A stretch of DNA of 33,174 nt from Clostridia bacterium (GCA_017631085.1 JAGBTY010000054.1:1-33174); one strand, 5' to 3'. Shown: positions 1-8,957, counted from the stretch's first letter. Numbers and translations are program-made. Notes: a model not told the origin generated them from the letters alone.

Positions 1-32
1 CCCGTCACAAAAGACAAAAATTTTCCCATCGC

Positions 33-100
33 CGTAGGGGCGACCATCGGTCGTCCGTTTTATCTCATTTTTAGGCGGACGTGCAATGCACGCCCCTACG
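33..100. repeat. Small inverted-repeat element (GTAGGGGCG type)
   Basis: A perfect 10-bp inverted pair, CGTAGGGGCG at 33-42 and CGCCCCTACG at 91-100, encloses a second pair (CGTCCG near 52-57 and CGGACG near 75-80). The whole 68-bp unit can therefore fold as one long hairpin. It has no coding capacity. From general knowledge, GTAGGGGCG-type sequences are common dispersed intergenic repeats in gut Clostridia, and this looks like a short MITE-like copy. The assignment to a repeat family is inference, because only one full copy of this form lies in the window. Confidence 0.6.
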
Positions 101-126
101 AAAAGAAAACGATCTTTTGTAGGGGA

Positions 127-266
127 CGACGTCCTCGGCGTCCCGTCTCACGACGTCCTCGGCGTCCCGTCTCACGACGTCCTCGGCGTCCCGTCTCACG
201 ACGTCCTCGGCGTCCCGTCTCACGACGTCCTCGGCGTCCCGTCTCATGACGTCCTCGGCGTCCCGC
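127..266. repeat. 24-bp tandem repeat array, six copies
   Basis: Five identical 24-bp units run from 127 to 246, each beginning CGACGTCCTCGGCG and ending CCCGTCTCA. A sixth copy starts at 247 with one substitution (C to T) and diverges after 266. Each unit contains the palindrome GACGTC. The array follows a GTAGGGG start at 119-125, so it looks like a local expansion of the core of a dispersed GTAGGGGACG-type repeat. Because 24 is a multiple of three and the unit lacks stops, several overlapping reading frames stay open on both strands. They are not credible genes. Confidence 0.93.
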
Positions 267-289
267 ACGATGAAAGGGTAAAATCATGA

Positions 290-326
290 AAAAAAGACCA
301 TCTGCATCGGGCAGATGGTCTTTTTT
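290..326. terminator. Bidirectional intrinsic terminator
   Basis: Sixteen bases at 290-305 pair perfectly with 311-326 around a 5-nt loop (ATCGG). The GC-rich core GACCATCTGC is flanked by A-runs on the left and T-runs on the right, so it works in both directions. It sits 12 bp past the stop of the YccF-type gene and ends the minus-strand unit formed by sialidase-like gene 1, the GDPD-like gene and yccF. Confidence 0.9.
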
Positions 327-337
327 AATAAATGTAT

Positions 338-706
338 TTATTTCCGAGAGCTATTTACAGAAGCGCCGAAGGGAAGAAAGGCAAGCTTCATCATTTTGAA
401 GGATTGTACACCGAGAGGTATTGCGATTATTGTCATGCAACAGAGAAGCCCCGATATCAGATGCCCGAGAGCCAATTCCCAACCGCAAAGAAATCCCCAG
501 AGAATATTTGCAACAGGGTGCTTGTCGAAATTTGTGTATACCTTTTTCCCAAACGGAGCGAAAACGAGCTTTGCGACCTTAAAACACTGAATACCGAAGG
601 GAACGCCTATGACGGTGATACAGAGCACAAGTCCGAGCAGCGCCCAAATAGCTCCAAGAACGAGTCCTCCGAAAATTATCCAGATAACGTTCGCAATAAA
701 TCTCAT
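338..706 (-). CDS. YccF/DUF307-type small membrane protein
   Basis: This 122-aa protein has four hydrophobic stretches arranged as two copies of one module. Each copy has a membrane stretch followed by a motif of the type IGVPFGIQCFKVAKLVFAPFG (first half) or IAIPLGVQSFKMMKLAFLPFG (second half). This internal duplication is the hallmark of the YccF (DUF307) inner-membrane family, whose biochemical function is not established. The ATG at 706-704 follows an AAAGGAG site. Only 18 bp separate it from the upstream glycerophosphodiesterase-like gene, so the two are probably co-transcribed, and a terminator lies directly downstream. The family call is confident. A role in transport or in lipid or envelope homeostasis would be a guess. 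Confidence 0.88.
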   Translation of the reverse strand: MRFIANVIWIIFGGLVLGAIWALLGLVLCITVIGVPFGIQCFKVAKLVFAPFGKKVYTNFDKHPVANILWGFLCGWELALGHLISGLLCCMTIIAIPLGVQSFKMMKLAFLPFGASVNSSRK

Positions 707-724
707 TGGATACTGTCTCCTTTT

Positions 725-1498
725 TTAGTAAGGCTTTATTTCTCCGTTGGTTTCAACTACGTCTGCTCCAAATGCGATTGCTTCTGCCATTTCTTCATGT
801 GTGGCAAGTAACCAAACACCAAGGTATCCATGCTCTTTTACCTTTTTTGAAATCTCGTGAGAAACGGGAGGAACCTTGCACCAAGATGTTTCCTCATTAT
901 CAAGTCTCTGCCAGATGTAGAGCTTTTCGCGAGATTCAACGAGAGTGTCGAGAGTAGCAAGCGCATCATCGTCTATAACGCCGTCGTAGTGAATAGTGAT
1001 GCCGGGTACTGCCTCGGCTGCCTTTGCAAGAAATTCTACTTGAGCGCCCGTTATACCTACGTTGGCTTTACTGTGAGCGCGAAGCTGGGCAAAGAGTATT
1101 TCCTGCTGCTCTTCGGGGAAGGTTGCGGCAACACTATCTATTTTTATTGCGATTCCGGTCTTTTCTGACAATTCGAGGACCTCTTCCATTGTAGGTATCT
1201 TTGTTCCCTTGAATTCGGGTGAGAAGCTCTCACCGAAATCGTATTCGTAAAGCTCGGCAAGGGTGAGGTCCTTTACGTAGATGTCCTCCTCGGGTGCTTT
1301 GCCGTCTTTTGTTGCGGTGGCGTTGATCGTGCGGTTGTGGATAAGCACACAAACGTTATCCTTTGTAAACTTTGGGTCAAGCTCGATGATGTCGTATCCT
1401 TGAGTCACCGCAAGCTCGTATGCAGGCATTGTGTTTCCGGGTGCATCCGTGCTGACTCCTCTGTGCGCCTGAAGTCTGCAATTTGAATTCTTGTACAT
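725..1498 (-). CDS. Glycerophosphodiester phosphodiesterase-family protein with altered active site
   Basis: This 257-aa protein is the usual size of a bacterial GDPD TIM-barrel enzyme, a family that hydrolyses glycerophosphodiesters to glycerol-3-phosphate and an alcohol. Family marks seen are AHRG (His12, Arg13), ELD (Glu39, Asp41, metal ligands) and the second catalytic His54 in LIHN. Two positions depart from the family. The usual PENT motif reads PGNT (Gly21), and the usual IEIK strand, which supplies the third metal-binding Glu, reads IKID (Lys119, Asp121). It has no signal peptide, so it is predicted to be cytosolic. It starts 27 bp after sialidase-like gene 1 behind an AAAAAAGGAG site, and no terminator lies between them, so it probably belongs to the same mRNA. 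The substrate may differ from classical glycerophosphodiesters (inference). Confidence 0.85.
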   Translation of the reverse strand: MYKNSNCRLQAHRGVSTDAPGNTMPAYELAVTQGYDIIELDPKFTKDNVCVLIHNRTINATATKDGKAPEEDIYVKDLTLAELYEYDFGESFSPEFKGTKIPTMEEVLELSEKTGIAIKIDSVAATFPEEQQEILFAQLRAHSKANVGITGAQVEFLAKAAEAVPGITIHYDGVIDDDALATLDTLVESREKLYIWQRLDNEETSWCKVPPVSHEISKKVKEHGYLGVWLLATHEEMAEAIAFGADVVETNGEIKPY

Positions 1499-1525
1499 AA
1501 TAAAACTCCTTTTTTGATATGATTT

Positions 1526-4500
1526 TTATTTTTCTCTTATAGCTATAAATCTGTCAAGAGCAAGGCTTGATAGGTCGTTTGTAAATATTCCGACGTAGCT
1601 TACCGCATCAAAACGGCTGTCAAAGTCTATGTCAAAGGATTTGCCGTCAATTGTAAGAGTTGCCTGCTTTTCGGAAGCGTCAAAGGAGATGCATACCTCA
1701 TAGGTTATGTCCTCGGTAAGATACTTTTCAAGATAGATCTTGCCCTTGTCGGGATCGTTATAGAAAATATGACCATCGCCGTCAACACCAAAGCTTATGG
1801 GGGCAGTTTTCGTCTGTTCGTTGTTAAAGGCTGTCTGAAGCTCAACCGAAAATCCTTCGCCTACACAGATGGGAGTAAGGTCGAAGAATATTTTTCCTGC
1901 CTCCATATAGTGAAGAGTTCTCGAAAGCAGAGAATTTTCGCGGACGCGAAGAGCATTCTTTCCGTCGGTAGCGCCGATGGGGGTGATACCCGCTTTTCCG
2001 TAAGATACGAGCCAACCCTCCGAGATATAACCGTCTTCAAATGAGTCGAACGCCCCTTTGGTCTTGCGAAGATAATTGTCAAAATCAACGATATGCATAG
2101 TGTGCATAGAAGATATAACGTAGGACTGTTTTACTCCGTGCTTTTCGTATATAGCCATATCGGGATTCGTATGAAGGGCGTCGCCGTTATATCTGTCTGC
2201 CGTTGCTATTACTGTGGCAAAATCAATACCTACGATATCGCGGAATGTCTCTCCGTCGTCATAGGACAGGGCCATGTTTAGAGGATATCGCTGATACGTC
2301 CTTCCGCCGAGAGAGTTGTTACCCGCCCACATGAGAACGGGTTGACTGTCAAGGGGAGCGATTATCGGTTGAGTGTTTGCGGTGAAAATATTGGAGAAGG
2401 AGTTCTTGCCCACATTCTCCCATGTAACGCCTCTGTCATAGGAATGAGATTTGGCAAAGTGTGTGATCTCGGCTATCTGACAGCGAGCGTAAAGCAGGAG
2501 AGAGCCGTCTTTCTTTTCCCATACCGTTTCCTCGGAGAGTCCGCCTTCGGCAAAATCGTTATCTCCGTCTTCAGCGTTTATGATAGAGTCGCTGAATTGC
2601 CATGTTTTGCCTCCGTCGCGGGAATAGAATCCCGTGGTGGAGAACGCCAAGGTGGCAAGGTCACGCATGACACCTGTGGTAAATACGTAATCTACGTTCG
2701 GTCCGTCACCGTCGGCATCCGAAAGGGTTATACCGTCGGAGTATGAGATAGCGTATTCGGGGGCATTTTCGGGATGAACAGGTCCTGACCATGTATATCC
2801 CGAGTCATTTGACTCAAAGATGTAATATTTGCACATATAGGGGTGCTGAAGTCTGAATTTATAGCAGAGATAAAATACCTTTCCCGCCTTTTTGTCCACA
2901 ATAAAGCCACCGCCTGAGTTTATTCCCGCGGAAACTTCAACTTTTTCAAGCTCCGACCATGTGTGACCGCCGTCTGTTGAACGGCTAATGCCGAAGTATC
3001 CCACACCACCTAACCACATGTCCGCAGTCTTGAGAAGGTCGCCGTTTGGCATTTCGGAGACCGTATCCATCCAGTATCCTGCATCCTTTGTTCGATTCAC
3101 GGCGTAACGCGCACCGTAGGTCATCTCAAAGGTCTCGTTTCCGTCGGATACTGAAAGAGCATTTTCGTTGCCGTAAAGCACTCTTACAGAGATACTTTCA
3201 TTTGCCTCCATATGGGGAATACGGATATAAAACACATCTCTGTGCAGATACATGGGAAGCTGACGGTCACCAAGAATGAAGCGAATGTCCGAAAGGTCGT
3301 CCTTAAGGTCGTTTTTATTTATACCCATGTCCGAAAGGGAGAGGGAGAACACCTCATCTGCTACGTCATTTGTTCTTTTGTTTGTGAGAGTGACCGCTGT
3401 CTCGTGCTTCCATTTTCCAAAGGAGAGCAGAGGAATGTTGGTGTACTCGGCTCTTAACATAAGAGAGGGGTTGCCGCATATCCTGCCTACAGCATCGTAT
3501 GCGTCATTGTGGGTGGAATGTATCTTAAGATAACGTGCATTTACCGAGAAATTGTAGAAATATATGTCCTGTCCGTTTATGAGGAGAGAATAATCCTTGA
3601 TATACTCATAATTTTGGTTGTCGTCACTTGCGTAGAGCGACAGAAAGCTCTTATTGAGCATATTGACTTCTCCGAAAGTGTGAAGCACGGATCTGTTTAT
3701 CTTCGTGATCTTTCCCATATCTGCAATGATGCTGTTTCGAGATGTATCAAGGGCAAAATATACGGGAGGTTTTTTTCCGCTTCCCGTGAAGGGATAAAGG
3801 TCGTTCTCGACGGTAAGCACAGGGGTCGAGAGCTCGTATGCAAGGTTTATTGAGGAGACTTCAATATCGGTGTCGTCTTCGTGACTTGCCGGCGCCACTC
3901 TCGTTCTTAACCACATAAAAACAAGTGAGTTTATACCCAAAAAGCGACGTCTTCTGTGTGTTGCCTCCATCTCGGAAAGAGTGAGACGCTTGTCAACATA
4001 TAGGTCAAGTCCTCCGTCGGCTCTCCATACGGCAGAGATATTCATGGTGTCCCCGATCTTTTTGTCGATAGGAGCGTAGACGACATTCTTTCCGCTGCAG
4101 CATGAAATGAAAAGAGTGAGAGTGGAATCAAGATTCTGTATACCGAAATATATGGCATTTTTCTGCGTGCCTCTGGCAAACGTAGTACTGAAGCCGTAAG
4201 AACCGTCGGGGGAAGAAAAGCAGTAGGAAGAGGAGGGCATGGCGGTTATTTTCAGGTCGAAGGAGCAGTATATGTCACGACCGTCTTCTGCAAACTCCGC
4301 GATGTTTTCCTCTGTTACTATCTCATGGATAAAAGGGAAGTTTGCACCTTCATTCTCGCTGTATCTGTCAAAGAAACGAATAGAGTCCTTGGATACCTTG
4401 ATCCCCGCGTCTGCTGTCGACACGTCAAGATTTGGGTCGGCACAGCTTGAGATAGAGGTCTTTTTAAATACTTCGCCTTCTTTATCCCCTTGTACGAAAA

Positions 4501-4861
4501 ATGTGTTCATTTCGCTGATACGTATTCCGCCTCGGAAGTCCGATACACCTCCCGCGTTTTCTGCCAAAACCGTTATTGGCGCGATATTTTCTTTTTGGGG
4601 CAGTGGAAGTATAAGGGTATCCTTTTCAGTACCGAGACCGAGAAGATAATTTTTCTCGCCGTAGATAACGCTTACCGACGCGTCGTCAGCTCGGTCGATC
4701 ATAAGGGTCAAGGAATCTTCTTCCCATGACGCTCCCACGAATACGAGGGGCGATGATCCGTTCTTTTTCGTCAGAGCCTTTTTTAGCACGAACTCGGAAG
4801 CTGATACGTGTGGGGCAACAATGATATTCTCCGATTCATATGGGAAATTTTTACTGTTCAT
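1526..4861 (-). CDS. Giant multidomain sialidase/BNR-propeller protein 1 (no export signal)
   Basis: This 1111-aa protein has the following layout (rough residues): N-terminal beta domain 1-140, ConA/LamG-like 150-335, discoidin-like 345-470 (SLYASDDNQNYEYIKDYS, then NARYLKIHST), DUF2341-like 485-590 (DIRFILGDRQLPMYL, then VRVLYGNENALS), sialidase/BNR propeller 595-930, and C-terminal beta-sandwich from 936. Asp-boxes include RSTDGGHTW (Trp635), SNDSGYTW, SRDGGKTW, SYDRGVTW and SYDDGETF. Sialidase-like residues are Glu777/Glu778 (SEETVWE), Arg793 (YARCQ) and Arg858 (QRYPLNMALS). The slot for the first triad Arg, just before MPNGD (Met604), reads YWMDTVSE and so has Met. It lacks both the Ig-like domain of its three paralogues and any signal peptide. 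It has its own promoter and leads the operon with the GDPD-like and YccF genes. Hydrolysis of sialic acid is not assured. Confidence 0.88.
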   Translation of the reverse strand: MNSKNFPYESENIIVAPHVSASEFVLKKALTKKNGSSPLVFVGASWEEDSLTLMIDRADDASVSVIYGEKNYLLGLGTEKDTLILPLPQKENIAPITVLAENAGGVSDFRGGIRISEMNTFFVQGDKEGEVFKKTSISSCADPNLDVSTADAGIKVSKDSIRFFDRYSENEGANFPFIHEIVTEENIAEFAEDGRDIYCSFDLKITAMPSSSYCFSSPDGSYGFSTTFARGTQKNAIYFGIQNLDSTLTLFISCCSGKNVVYAPIDKKIGDTMNISAVWRADGGLDLYVDKRLTLSEMEATHRRRRFLGINSLVFMWLRTRVAPASHEDDTDIEVSSINLAYELSTPVLTVENDLYPFTGSGKKPPVYFALDTSRNSIIADMGKITKINRSVLHTFGEVNMLNKSFLSLYASDDNQNYEYIKDYSLLINGQDIYFYNFSVNARYLKIHSTHNDAYDAVGRICGNPSLMLRAEYTNIPLLSFGKWKHETAVTLTNKRTNDVADEVFSLSLSDMGINKNDLKDDLSDIRFILGDRQLPMYLHRDVFYIRIPHMEANESISVRVLYGNENALSVSDGNETFEMTYGARYAVNRTKDAGYWMDTVSEMPNGDLLKTADMWLGGVGYFGISRSTDGGHTWSELEKVEVSAGINSGGGFIVDKKAGKVFYLCYKFRLQHPYMCKYYIFESNDSGYTWSGPVHPENAPEYAISYSDGITLSDADGDGPNVDYVFTTGVMRDLATLAFSTTGFYSRDGGKTWQFSDSIINAEDGDNDFAEGGLSEETVWEKKDGSLLLYARCQIAEITHFAKSHSYDRGVTWENVGKNSFSNIFTANTQPIIAPLDSQPVLMWAGNNSLGGRTYQRYPLNMALSYDDGETFRDIVGIDFATVIATADRYNGDALHTNPDMAIYEKHGVKQSYVISSMHTMHIVDFDNYLRKTKGAFDSFEDGYISEGWLVSYGKAGITPIGATDGKNALRVRENSLLSRTLHYMEAGKIFFDLTPICVGEGFSVELQTAFNNEQTKTAPISFGVDGDGHIFYNDPDKGKIYLEKYLTEDITYEVCISFDASEKQATLTIDGKSFDIDFDSRFDAVSYVGIFTNDLSSLALDRFIAIREK

Positions 4862-4907
4862 AATATTTTTCCTTTCTTACAGAGGCAAAATAAATATCCT
4901 CGGTAAA

Positions 4908-4936
4908 ATTATAGGCTATGAAAAAAGAATAGTCAA
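4908..4936 (-). promoter_or_regulatory. Promoter of sialidase-like gene 1
   Basis: Read on the minus strand, TTGACT (4936-4931) and TATAAT (4913-4908) are separated by exactly 17 bp. The -10 element ends 46 bp before the start codon, and an AAGGAAA ribosome binding site follows. This is one base short of the full sigma-A consensus. Confidence 0.8.
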
Positions 4937-4980
4937 GCCAAAAAACAAAGAATAGATTTTTTTGTAATCGTATTTAAAAA

Positions 4981-4998
4981 TGTCTCCGATGCGGTGAC
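4981..4998 (-). terminator. Possible weak terminator of sialidase-like gene 2
   Basis: A short imperfect hairpin (GTC-CCG at 4982-4988 against CGG-GAC at 4992-4998, one internal mismatch, 3-nt loop) lies just past the stop of gene 2. On the minus strand it is followed by a run of five T. The stem is weak, so read-through into gene 1 is possible. No better candidate exists in the 141-bp gap. Confidence 0.35.
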
Positions 4999-5002
4999 TC
5001 TT

Positions 5003-8000
5003 TTATGTGTTCTTTATCATTATAAACCTGTCAATGGCAATATTCGTGTTATTCCTGCTCCATACGTTTACGAAGCAGACAGCCTCACCCTTTGATGAGA
5101 AGAAGCCAATATGAGCCGTATCACCGTTTACCGTAAGTGAGGCAGAGCCTTTTTCTGCGTCAAATTCTACCAGAATAGTATTGTTGTCCGAAGAAACGGT
5201 AAGTGACGTATTGATCCGAGCGCCTGTTTCGTCATAGGTAAAGACACGTCCGTCTGGGGAGAATCCGAATCTTACGGGGGCTGTGATCCCAAGGTTCTGA
5301 TTGTATGCCGCCTGAAGCTCAAAGTCAGCTCCCGAACCCATGCTGTCAACGAAAAGGTCAAACTCTACCGAACCGCTTCTCGTGTAGGTGACGGGGCGGG
5401 ATATACTTGTCTCCGATGGGAGGATCATCGCGTATTTTCCGTCGGTTGCGCCTACCGTGTCGACGTAAGGGTTACCGCCGATAGCTATCCAGCCCTCGCT
5501 CTCTACCGAGCCGTTTTCAAATGAATCAAAAGCTCCTTTGGTATTGAAAAGATAACGCTTTGCATCTGCTATGCGAAGCTCGTCAAGGGGAATTACCATA
5601 TAAAGATGGTCGGTGTCCTTGTAGTTGTAATATACGAGGTCTGGGTTTACTACGATATTGTGGTTAGCTCCGAGTATCTGCTCGATGGGAGTCTGGAAGG
5701 TTATGTCCTGTGTACCCACGAACGTCTCACAGTCGTCCTCCGAGTATGCAAGATTGAGCGGGAAGCGGTCGTAGCTTGCCCCTCCGATAGAGTTGTTTCC
5801 TCCCCAGAGAAGAACGGGGGTGTCGCCCATGGGAGCGATTATAGGCTGTGTGTTGGGTGTGAATATGTTTGAGAAATGGTGAACGTTTTCGGTCCACGTA
5901 ACACCGTGGTCATAGGAGTAGGCAACGGCAAATCTTATGACCGTCGGATACTGACAGCGCGCATAGAGAATGAGTGTGCCGTCCTTTTTCTCCCAGACCG
6001 TCTCCTCGGAAAGTCCCATCTCAAGTCCGTCGTCGAGAAGATGATAATTTATACACGACTCGCTCTGCTGCCATGTTTTTCCGCCGTCCCTTGAATAAAT
6101 TGCGGTGGTGCAGAATGATTCTGCGGTAAGATTTTTCATCATTCCCGTTGTGAATACGTAGTCCACGTTCGGTCCGTCGCCGTCAAAGCAGGAGAGCTTG
6201 ATAGCATCCGAGTAGGAGATGAGATATTCGCTTTGACCTGTTACTTCAATTGCCTTTTCCCAGGTGTATCCCGAATCACAAGAGGTAAGTATTTTGAGCT
6301 TACACCATTTTTCAGCAAGATTATACTGATGCGCGAAGTAAAATACCTTGTTGTTTTCGCGGTCTACAAGGAAGCCTCCTCCGTCGGAAAAGCCTTCCGT
6401 ACCCTCCACTGTAACGCTTTGAAGCCAGGTGTGGCCTCCGTCGGTAGAGCGCTCGTAGCAGATGCGGTCGTGTCCTACTCCTCCCATGAGGAGAAGAGAG
6501 CCGTCGGGCATCTCTGCCACCGAGTTTCTCCATGCGCCCTTGTGCTTCATTGTGAATTTCGTTCCGTACTGTACCTCAAAGACCTCGTTTCCGTCATAGA
6601 CAGAGAGTGCGTTGGGGTTTTTGAAAAGTATCTCTATCTCTGCTTCCGAACGTGGAGAGATCTCGGGTATTCTGAAAGAAAGCGTTCCCTTTGAGTAATA
6701 TTGAGGGAGATATATATCACCAAGCTTCAGGCGTATATCCGAAAGGTCCTTGCGAAGCTCTTCCGTGTTTATTCCGAGTTCTTCGAGGGTATAGGTGCAT
6801 ATTTTATCCACCTCTGCCGAGTCCGTATCGTTTTTGACGGTAAAGTAAGCCTTTTTTTCAAATGCTCCGTCGGCTCTCAAGGGCATATCGGAGTATTCCG
6901 CAATGAGCATATCCTGAAGTGAGTTTACAAATGAGGACGAGCTGAACGAGTATCTTCTTGCAGTGCTGTGTACCTTTAAAAATCTTGCGTGTATGTCAAA
7001 ATTGTAGAAGAATATCTGGTTTTCGGTCTGAAGCATTGAAAAATCCTTGATGCGTCGGTACTCGAGATCGTCGTCGGAGGCATATATAGAGATAAAGCTC
7101 TTTGACATAAGGTCGATAAGAGGGGAAGCAGAGCAAAGAGTTGCGCGGTTTATGCGTGACACCTCTCCCATATCGTAAATAACGCTGTTTTCGTTCATGT
7201 CGAGAATGAAGCAGGAATCGGAGGTGATACCGCTTCCTACGTAAGGATTCTTGTCATAAGGACGTGAAAGGACCTTTTCGGTCGGTGCTTTTCCCTCTGC
7301 GAAAAAGGTGAACGTTTTGTCAAATACCGAGTATTCTCCTGACATTCCGTGTGCCGTAAGGTGTACGACCTTTCCCGACTGTGCGGGCGAGGTGAAACGA
7401 CCGTCATTTGAAAGGATAGACTCGTCGGAGCTTTCCCATATGAGTGGCATTTCTGTAGAAAGACTGTCATTTTTTATAGAGCTGTCAAGACAAAGCTTTC
7501 CATGAGCTTTATATATTCCGTCAAAGCCTACGTTTTCTGCATCTCCGTTCTTTATAAGGTCAGAGATGTCGAATTTGGAGTAAGACGCGTGGGTATATTC
7601 GTGAGAAACAGTAAAATTGTGCAGAGTTATGTCAAGATCGTCGTCGTGAGATTCAGGCTTATAACGGCAACGTACCCATTTGATCGTCAAGCCCCGTAGC
7701 TTTGCACTTGCCCTTACCATCTTCGGTGTGGGGAAGGACATTATCTCTATGCCGTCAACGAATAGCGCGAGAGTGCTTGACGGTGTCCATTTTGCAGAGA
7801 AATTAAAGGTGTCACCGATCTTTTTGGGTATCTGCGCCTTAAGCGTATACCCTACGTTTACAAAGGCATAGAGTCCGAGGGGGGAATTTTGAAGTCCGAA
7901 ATAAAGGCTGTCGTCACCCTCACCGTATGAAAGGATAAACATCAGTCCGTAGGCGGAGTCTGCCGTGCAGACCGTGTGATAATCCATGGCGGGAAAGCTC

Positions 8001-8632
8001 TTTACGGTCACATCCATATCAAAGGAAACGGGAGAGCCGTTTTCAAAATCCTCAAGAGAGGTGCTCGAGAGTGTTACATTTGTATAAGGATAATTTTCCT
8101 CTCCGTCTCTGTATTTGTCGAAAAATCTTAATGAGCTATTGTTAAATTCGACCCCAAGGTCGAGAGTGGCAACGTCTATGTCCTTGTTTGCCAGCGCGGC
8201 ACGGCTCACGGTTGACAAAAGCTCGTTCTTTCTTTCCTCGTCGAAAACAAAGAAGGGAGAATACTCACAGAGCCTCATAAATCCGCAAAATGAGGACGAA
8301 GCGAGCTTTCCGTCAGCCTTGATGTTGATGGGCAGAAGTATATCTGAGTCACAGAGGGAAAGTCCCGTGTCGATCGCATTCAGTATGAGAGTCGTCTCAT
8401 TTTTTGATGCGGAAACAGTCGTATTATATTTTTCAATATTTACCGTGTAAGAAAGAGCATCATGGGAAATGAGGCTGAGCTTTATCTCATTTGCGTTCCA
8501 AAGAACACCCACCGAGACGGTGGGGGCGTCCTCTGTGTTTTTCTTCAACATGAAGGGAACAAAGCTTGCGGACATATCTTCAGAAAAGTTTGCTCTGATT
8601 ACGGGTTTGTTTTTAGTGTTAAAATAATTCAT
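5003..8632 (-). CDS. Giant multidomain sialidase/BNR-propeller protein 2 (no export signal)
   Basis: This 1209-aa paralogue has rough domains: N-terminal beta domain 1-140, ConA-like 170-350, atypical Ig-like 367-447 (LIWESSDESILSNDGRFTSP), discoidin-like 450-585 (SIYASDDDLEYRRIKDFS), DUF2341-like 590-700, propeller 700-1030, and C-terminal beta-sandwich from 1033. Asp-boxes include RSTDGGHTW (Trp736), SCDSGYTW, SRDGGKTW and SYDHGVTW. A fifth box is degenerate (SEDDCETF, with Cys in place of Gly). It keeps SEETVWE, Arg892 (YARCQ) and Arg956 (DRFPLNLA). It is the only one of the four with an Arg (Arg702, in WRNSVAEMPDG) in the slot of the first triad arginine, so it is the best candidate for a true sialidase-type active site. 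The protein begins MNYFNTKNKP with no signal peptide, and no upstream in-frame start would add one. Predicted location is cytosolic unless export is non-classical. Confidence 0.88.
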   Translation of the reverse strand: MNYFNTKNKPVIRANFSEDMSASFVPFMLKKNTEDAPTVSVGVLWNANEIKLSLISHDALSYTVNIEKYNTTVSASKNETTLILNAIDTGLSLCDSDILLPINIKADGKLASSSFCGFMRLCEYSPFFVFDEERKNELLSTVSRAALANKDIDVATLDLGVEFNNSSLRFFDKYRDGEENYPYTNVTLSSTSLEDFENGSPVSFDMDVTVKSFPAMDYHTVCTADSAYGLMFILSYGEGDDSLYFGLQNSPLGLYAFVNVGYTLKAQIPKKIGDTFNFSAKWTPSSTLALFVDGIEIMSFPTPKMVRASAKLRGLTIKWVRCRYKPESHDDDLDITLHNFTVSHEYTHASYSKFDISDLIKNGDAENVGFDGIYKAHGKLCLDSSIKNDSLSTEMPLIWESSDESILSNDGRFTSPAQSGKVVHLTAHGMSGEYSVFDKTFTFFAEGKAPTEKVLSRPYDKNPYVGSGITSDSCFILDMNENSVIYDMGEVSRINRATLCSASPLIDLMSKSFISIYASDDDLEYRRIKDFSMLQTENQIFFYNFDIHARFLKVHSTARRYSFSSSSFVNSLQDMLIAEYSDMPLRADGAFEKKAYFTVKNDTDSAEVDKICTYTLEELGINTEELRKDLSDIRLKLGDIYLPQYYSKGTLSFRIPEISPRSEAEIEILFKNPNALSVYDGNEVFEVQYGTKFTMKHKGAWRNSVAEMPDGSLLLMGGVGHDRICYERSTDGGHTWLQSVTVEGTEGFSDGGGFLVDRENNKVFYFAHQYNLAEKWCKLKILTSCDSGYTWEKAIEVTGQSEYLISYSDAIKLSCFDGDGPNVDYVFTTGMMKNLTAESFCTTAIYSRDGGKTWQQSESCINYHLLDDGLEMGLSEETVWEKKDGTLILYARCQYPTVIRFAVAYSYDHGVTWTENVHHFSNIFTPNTQPIIAPMGDTPVLLWGGNNSIGGASYDRFPLNLAYSEDDCETFVGTQDITFQTPIEQILGANHNIVVNPDLVYYNYKDTDHLYMVIPLDELRIADAKRYLFNTKGAFDSFENGSVESEGWIAIGGNPYVDTVGATDGKYAMILPSETSISRPVTYTRSGSVEFDLFVDSMGSGADFELQAAYNQNLGITAPVRFGFSPDGRVFTYDETGARINTSLTVSSDNNTILVEFDAEKGSASLTVNGDTAHIGFFSSKGEAVCFVNVWSRNNTNIAIDRFIMIKNT

Positions 8633-8687
8633 TGAAACTTTACCTTTTCAATTCTTTGATTATATTATTGTATTATTAATTTTTTAT

Positions 8688-8716
8688 ATTTTACAGTAAA
8701 TACCTATAAAAGTCAA
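8688..8716 (-). promoter_or_regulatory. Promoter of sialidase-like gene 2
   Basis: On the minus strand, TTGACT (8716-8711) and TAAAAT (8693-8688) are 17 bp apart. The element lies in the 325-bp AT-rich region shared with the divergent gene 3. The leader between -10 and ATG is about 55 nt. Confidence 0.75.
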
Positions 8717-8888
8717 TATAATTTTGATATATTATGAATAAATATAAGTAAATGTCAAGCAAAAATATGGCTTTATCAGATTTTTTTAAAAAATAATATT
8801 ATATGGCAAAAAACACATAAATTTTCTGCTTTAGTACCAAATATCCATTGTTAAAATTGTAACTATCGACGAAAAAGCGACTTTCATA

Positions 8889-8917
8889 TTGACTTTTGAT
8901 GGTAAGTATGATAAAAT
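8889..8917 (+). promoter_or_regulatory. Promoter of sialidase-like gene 3
   Basis: TTGACT (8889-8894) and TAAAAT (8912-8917) have a 17-bp spacer and lie 40 bp before the ATG at 8958. The -10 context TATGATAAAATA is also found at the promoter of the other lipoprotein gene (gene 4), which suggests common origin or shared control. The stretch 8717-8888 is AT-rich and no further element is recognised in it. Confidence 0.78.
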
Positions 8918-8957
8918 AACATACATTGCAAATAAAAAACGAAAGGAATTTTACATT

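Noticed and set aside
127-266. Possible CRISPR array
   Set aside because: The units are directly adjacent with no unique spacers, and no cas gene is in the window.
71-289. Three overlapping short reading frames encoding 8-residue repeats on both strands
   Set aside because: They arise because the 24-bp tandem unit is a multiple of three and lacks stops. There is no consistent ribosome binding site and no recognisable protein family.
332-811. 159-aa plus-strand frame across yccF and the end of the GDPD-like gene
   Set aside because: It overlaps two real minus-strand genes, has low-complexity composition and shows no family signature.
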